Made by a program: the position numbers and the translations under genes
Shown: positions 59,424-64,000 of the stretch, one piece after another
How positions within the stretch are numbered: the stretch's first letter is position 1
Layout of the letters: each line of letters begins with the position of its first letter
The notes under the pieces: model-generated
Told to the model about the DNA's origin: nothing
The model's input: only the letters and a program-made list of their open reading frames with translations
Database searches by the model: none
Source of the DNA: Bombardia bombarda
Lineage: Eukaryota > Ascomycota > Sordariomycetes > Sordariales > Lasiosphaeriaceae
DNA: 64,000 nt
Direction: 5' to 3'
Assembly (NCBI GenBank): GCA_030512295.1
Contig: JAULSR010000001.1
Span: forward strand, 1,116,001-1,180,000

Positions 59424-60066
59424 ATGTCGCAGCTACCGTTCGTCTCGTCGTCTGGCATCATCACCAAGGAAGATGCCGCCGCCACTGGCACCTTCACGCC
59501 AAAGATGCGGGACCGCCAGGCGCGGGGCAAAGACCCCTACAACTCGAGCAACAACGGGTCCTCCTTTTCCTCCGACAGCGAAATGACGGATGGCGAGATG
59601 TCGTCCGGCTTTCGGCAGCGGCGCAGGGGCGACGACAATGGTCGGTGAGTACTCGTCCAAATAGCACTTTCTCTCTTCTGTCCATATTGCTCTGACTAGG
59701 TACTTTAAAGCAGAGCACCACCAAAGGAAGATTTCGAAACAAGAGAACGCCAGGAAAAGGCGCTTGCATTCTTGGACAACCCAGAGCTGCTCATGATGTA
59801 CGCCCAGAGCACAGGAAACGTGAGTTTTATTCGCCACCCCCAATCTCCCCCGATTCCCAATCAACCCTGACCTCATCAAAAAGAGCATACCCGGCGCCCG
59901 ACTACACTTTATGAAGATGCTCTGCGGCTATGACAAGGAGGAGGAAAAGTCAAAGCAGCAGCAGCAGCAGCAAGCTCAGCATCCTCATCGTCGAGATGCA
60001 GACAGCAGCAACAAGCGGAGAGGTGGGGACCGGGGGGCCATGGGAAGTGGTAGCGGTAGTCGGTGA
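59424..60066 (+). CDS. Small polar protein, unrecognised
   Basis: Three exons are read: 59424-59644, 59714-59819 and 59884-60066, giving 169 residues. I do not recognise a named family. The N-terminal half is polar and Ser/Gly-rich (MSQLPFVSSSGIITKEDAAA, NSSNNGSSFSSDSEM, FRQRRRGDD). A short helical core follows that looks conserved in style (DFETRERQEKALAFLDNPELL, MMYAQSTGNSIPGARLHFMKML). The tail has a CAG-encoded glutamine run and a basic Arg/Gly end. All joins are supported by GT-AG borders and by the phase match through the core. An in-frame frame extends upstream to 59340 but reads as leader sequence. The shape suggests a nuclear or cytosolic protein, without stronger evidence. Confidence 0.62.
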
Positions 60067-60935
60067 GCTTGATTGGTCATGATGTTTCTTGACAGTTTGG
60101 AACATGACAAATCACCGTCAGAAGAAGAGAAAACAGGGCGATGTATTGACACGCATGAATGTGTATTATTGTGTTGAGCGGATTTGTTTTTGTGTGTTTG
60201 CGGTTGGTTGGTTGGTTAGTCGGTTGTTGACGAATGCCTGTACTGGACAGGTCTCATCGTTTGTCGCTCATTCATAGTCGTATGGTTGTTTGCAGTGATG
60301 ACCATGATTGAAATGATTAATGGATTCGATAATGATATATAACAGTACACCTGGTATGGAGTGACGATATATCCTCGGCTCGTGAAAACAATATATAGCA
60401 CGTCTAGCACGTCAAAGTGACGAATAAGTGTATGTATGTGCCAACACCTGAGAGATATCGGTGCCCAATATCATCAATAGTACAATAGTCGAATAGGTAG
60501 ATACGTAAGGTAGTGGTGCTATGTAGACCTATATAATCCGTCTTTTATCCACTTCAAGGCTTGAACTATATGCTCCTATCAAGTATGCCAACTATGCCCA
60601 CAGCTTTGCACACACCGGCCATATCCAACAATGCTGCCAATCCATCCATCGATTCCCTTCCAGCCGGAACAGAGCATGCTGTAGCATCATTCCTGCTTCA
60701 CCATAGAACTAAACCCAAACCCAAATAACAAACCCCAAACGACCAGGCCAGAACAAAAGATATCCCCCGCATCCAAACAATCAAAGAAAAAAAAGCTCGC
60801 TGCCCTTCCGTATAAAAACGCCAGGCCATGCAATCATCGTCAATCACCTTGGTTAAATACCCCTTCGATAGACAGGCGCATGCACAAAATGACAAAAGCG
60901 GACTTAGTACGGTTCATTCCACATTACGCAATTCA
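60067..60935. other. Convergent intergenic region
   Basis: The 3' ends of the small plus-strand gene and the minus-strand ADAM gene meet here. The centre is AT-rich. No gene is seen. Confidence 0.5.
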
Positions 60936-63460
60936 TCACGCATATCGGAAACTTCTCGTCCGCACCGGCTCATAACGGCCATTCTGCTGTGGCCCCTGTC
61001 CACCGCCGCCGCCGCCGCTAGGATACCCATACCCCCTTGCCTGTTGCTGCACTGACGGCGGCGGTACTCCCCTTCTCCCAGACGGGGGAGGCGCCCTCAT
61101 GGGCACGCCAACATAGGGGTGATGATTATTCCAGCTCGGCCCGACGGACGGTTTGGGCAGTGGCGCGGACCTCCTCCTGCGGAAGCAGTTCCAGCAGCAG
61201 CTGCCAACGGCCAGGATCAAGAGAACACCGACCACGGCCACGACGGGTATGAAGATGGGCTTGTTGTTATTAATCCACTCGACGATCTGGTTGGTCAGGG
61301 TGGCGCCCTGGCAGTTGCCGTTGGAGCACTTGCCGCCGCCCTCGCACGAGGTGCCGTCGAGGAAGTACTGGCTCATGCTCCAGCACGTGTTTGCGCCGAA
61401 CTCGGGCGAGGCACACGAGACGATGCAGCCCTGCGACGAGCACGAGTACGTGTCGTTGTTGGTGGTGCGGCTGCCCATCATGGTCTTGCACTGCAGGTCG
61501 CGCGACGTGCACTGGCCCGACGCACACGTCAGTCCCGCGCCGGACGTGCCGCATCCGGTGCCGTCGGGCGACACCTTGTCGACGGGGCACTGCGGCGAGG
61601 TGCCCGTGCAGGTCTCCTGGGGATCGCACGAGCCGGTGCTGGCGCGGCAGACGGTGTTGGCGCCGAGTAGGCGGCATTGCGAGCTGCAGCACTCCTCGTT
61701 GGACGGGTCGCACACGCTGTTAGAGGTGAACTTGCACGTGGTCGGGTTGCAGCACGGGTTGTCACCGCAGCCGGTGGGCCCGCCGCAGTCGCAGTCCTCC
61801 CCGCTCTCGACAATGCCGTTGCCACACTGCTTGTTGGTGATGGTCGTGATGTCTTTGTTGTTGGCCAGGCAGCTCGCCCGGGTCGGGTTGCGCCCCAGGA
61901 AGCTGCAGATGTTGCCAATGCTGCAGGGCGAGAAGTTCTTGATGCCGCTGGCCGTAGAAGGATTCATGATGAAGCCGGAGTTCGCATCACACGAGGTGGT
62001 CGACAGCGGACAACATTGTTGCCTCGTGACGGAACCGTCGCTGCATGTGTCGGGTGTGCAATCATGGACGGCACCAAAGGTGTGGCCCGTCTCGTGTGCA
62101 AAAACCAACCACTCGGTCGAGGTACGGACCACAACATTTGCTGCTGCAATGGTTCCATCGGCACTCTGCTGTGAGCCCGCTTGGCACACCTGGCCGAGCC
62201 ACGCCAAGCCAACAGCGGCGCCTGTAGGACAATTGCTTAATAGGGTCCAGTACGCATTTGTGTCGCTGGCCAGGCCGCCGCGCCATGTCGAGAACAGGTT
62301 GAGACGGTCCGTAATGTTAACATTGTTGCCGCATCCCACGTTCCACGGAGCCGATGCGGAAGCCTGGGATGGACAGCTGGCGTCGCTGATAGTTAGGTTC
62401 TGGATGCCCAGAGAAATATTGAAGCTGATCTCGTATAGTTGCGAGGCCGAGTTGACCTGCTGGATGATGTTGGACCGTACCGACTCGGTGGAGTTGAACA
62501 GAGCCGTATATGTGCAATCGGTGGCGATTCCCACCAAAGCGACCTTCCTCGTCGTCGGGCAGCCCGACGTTGACCCAATAGAACCAGCAAGGTTAACACC
62601 GGCACCGTTTCCGCCGGCAGTCCCGTCCAACTGACGTCCGAATAGCGTGGCCGGGCTGACCGCCCAAGAGCTCGTCTCTTGTCCCGCGTCAGCTGAACGG
62701 TAGAACAAGTTGCTCTCATCCTGATTGTACAAAAGCTCGTCAGATGCGCAACCTGCAGTGCTTCCTAGATCACGCTTCAGTTCGTCATTGGGCTCATAGT
62801 GGTGGTCATAATCGGTGGCGGCGAGATCCGAGTCCCGCCAGACAATCATGTACTCTTCGGGAGCATTCTCGATTTTGGGGTCCCCGTCTATGGTGGTCTG
62901 CCTGTAGTTGGTGCTGGTCTGGATGTGATGGTGGTCGCCGTCGATCCTGAAAGCGCCCTCAAAGAGAGGCCTGTCTCCGTCCTGGTGCACATTAATCCGA
63001 GCCCAGCCTGCATTCGTCCACTCCGAGTGGCCCTCGTGGCGTATGAAGGCGCTGCCCTTGTAAATCCTGTGATCATGTCTGTTGATGGGAACAACACTGC
63101 GGACGGTGCCATCGGCGCCTACGTATTGAATGGTGGCACCCTCACTGATGATATCGTGGTTCGGCTCCAGAGCGAGACGTATCCTTTGTCGCCCCTTGTG
63201 GATGATGAAAGTGAGCTCGAAGGATGAGAGCGCGTTTATACGATGCGACGGCGTCTGAATGTCGGCATTGTCGATTCGGCTCACGTACGAGAGGGGACCT
63301 CGCTGTACAGAGTGGGCTTTGGTAGGTGCATGCGGGTTAGTTGAGTCGACGGTGGCAGCCAGCCAGAAGACATGATTGAAGCGTGCGTACCTGTGCTGGA
63401 GTGGACGAGAAGGCCAACAACGCCAGCGAGGACGGCCGCGATGGCCTTGGGAAAGATCAT
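60936..63460 (-). CDS. ADAM-family zinc metalloprotease (fungal ADM type)
   Basis: ADAMs are membrane-anchored zinc proteases with prodomain, reprolysin-like protease, disintegrin, membrane helix and cytoplasmic tail. Two exons are read: 63460-63391 and 63316-60936, giving 816 residues. Exon 1 encodes a signal peptide (MIFPKAIAAVLAGVVGLLVH). The zinc site HETGHTFGAVHD is at about residues 431-442, with a following Met-turn (SGFIMNPS). The disintegrin domain starts at about residue 521 (CGNGIVESGEDCDCGG) and is cysteine-rich to about residue 700. One membrane helix (PIFIPVVAVVGVLLILAVGS, about 711-731) is followed by RRRR and a proline/glycine-rich tail. The first splice joins SST-A-HSVQ. Fungal substrates are poorly known; surface shedding is inferred. 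Confidence 0.93.
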
Positions 63461-64000
63461 AGTTCGAGCGAGCGTTGACTACCTGGGCCCGCAGTCCATG
63501 GAGAAGAGAATGTTTGGGGGGGGAGAAAGATGAAGATTTTAGACCAGTTAGGTTTCAGCCTTCTGAGGATATCACCGAGATAGGTAGCCGGTCCGATGGA
63601 AATTCAAAGGCGGGATGGGCAGCGAGTGGTTCGCAGGATAAGTCAAGGGAGTGAACGTGTGGACGTATTCTGTGCAAAACAGGATCTCGCCGGGACAAAA
63701 GGGAGTGGACGGAAGCCAGGGAAACGAATGGTGGCAGTGCAGGGCGACTTGGCGACCTTGGATGATGGTGTGGTGCCCGTGGGAGAGACTGGCTTGAGAC
63801 TGGCAAGACTGGGAGAGAGAGACTTGGCCGCAACCTGTGTTCAGACAATGTCCATCCAATGAATGTCACTACACTACCCTGCAGGTTCGTAGGAAGGCTA
63901 AGGGGCCTGTCAGCAGCACCCTTCTAGCTGTTAGCGGCACCGTGCGAGCGCTAGAAACAGTGAGGGGTAGCTCAGTACGCAGGGGTCTGCGGCGAGGCTT
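63461..64000. other. 5' flank of the ADAM gene, window edge
   Basis: This should contain the ADAM promoter. Repeated GACTGG words occur near 63780-63815. No gene is recognised and the window ends here. Confidence 0.45.

Noticed and set aside
61153..62634. 493-codon open frame on the plus strand
   Set aside because: It lies antisense to the ADAM coding exon. The ADAM frame has clear domains, and the antisense product is His/Pro/Val-rich without any domain.

Overview
The window is nuclear DNA of a filamentous ascomycete, most likely a sordariomycete. Genes carry many short introns (about 50-150 nt) with GT-AG borders and CTRAY branch sites. Their products are eukaryotic core proteins with fungal signatures: a proteasome lid subunit, a U3 snoRNP WD40 protein, ribosomal protein L3, the Ssn6/Cyc8 corepressor, a GH72 cell-wall enzyme and a fungal ADAM protease. 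Spacers are long and full of microsatellites and ACCTACCT/GGTAGGTA-type motifs. Exon borders below were read by eye from splice consensus, reading frame and known family conservation; there is no transcript evidence.

Layout. 0.5-7 kb: RPN6 (-) and SOF1 (+) are divergent, followed by a membrane-anchored RGS-domain protein (-). 10.3-11.9 kb: GPI-anchored GH72 glucanosyltransferase (-). 14.3-16.4 kb: kinase-fold protein with a degenerate active site (-). 21.8-25.5 kb: short-chain dehydrogenase (-) and inositol/sugar-type MFS transporter (+), divergent. 27.6-29.5 kb: DHA1-type MFS exporter (+). 30.3 kb: tRNA-Gly(GCC). 30.5-31.95 kb: a broken HAD-type terpene cyclase gene (-). 32.6-33.5 kb: small protein with a mitochondrial-type presequence (-). 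34.2-35.75 kb: RPL3 (-). 36.65-39.76 kb: SSN6 (-). 39.8-49.6 kb: almost 10 kb without a recognisable gene, all upstream of SSN6. 49.6-50.8 kb: TMEM115/rhomboid-like membrane protein (-). 55.3-57.8 kb: LisH-WD40 protein of the TBL1/Sif2 type (+). 59.4-60.1 kb: small unrecognised protein (+). 60.9-63.5 kb: ADAM metalloprotease (-).

Most genes are single housekeeping or regulatory loci with no operon-like logic. Two of them, Ssn6 and the TBL1/Sif2-like protein, belong to corepressor systems. The 21.8-32 kb stretch is different: an oxidoreductase, two transporters and a terpene cyclase with several independent lesions lie together, which fits a relict specialised-metabolism locus. No CRISPR array, prophage, intact transposon or bacterial-type feature was seen.
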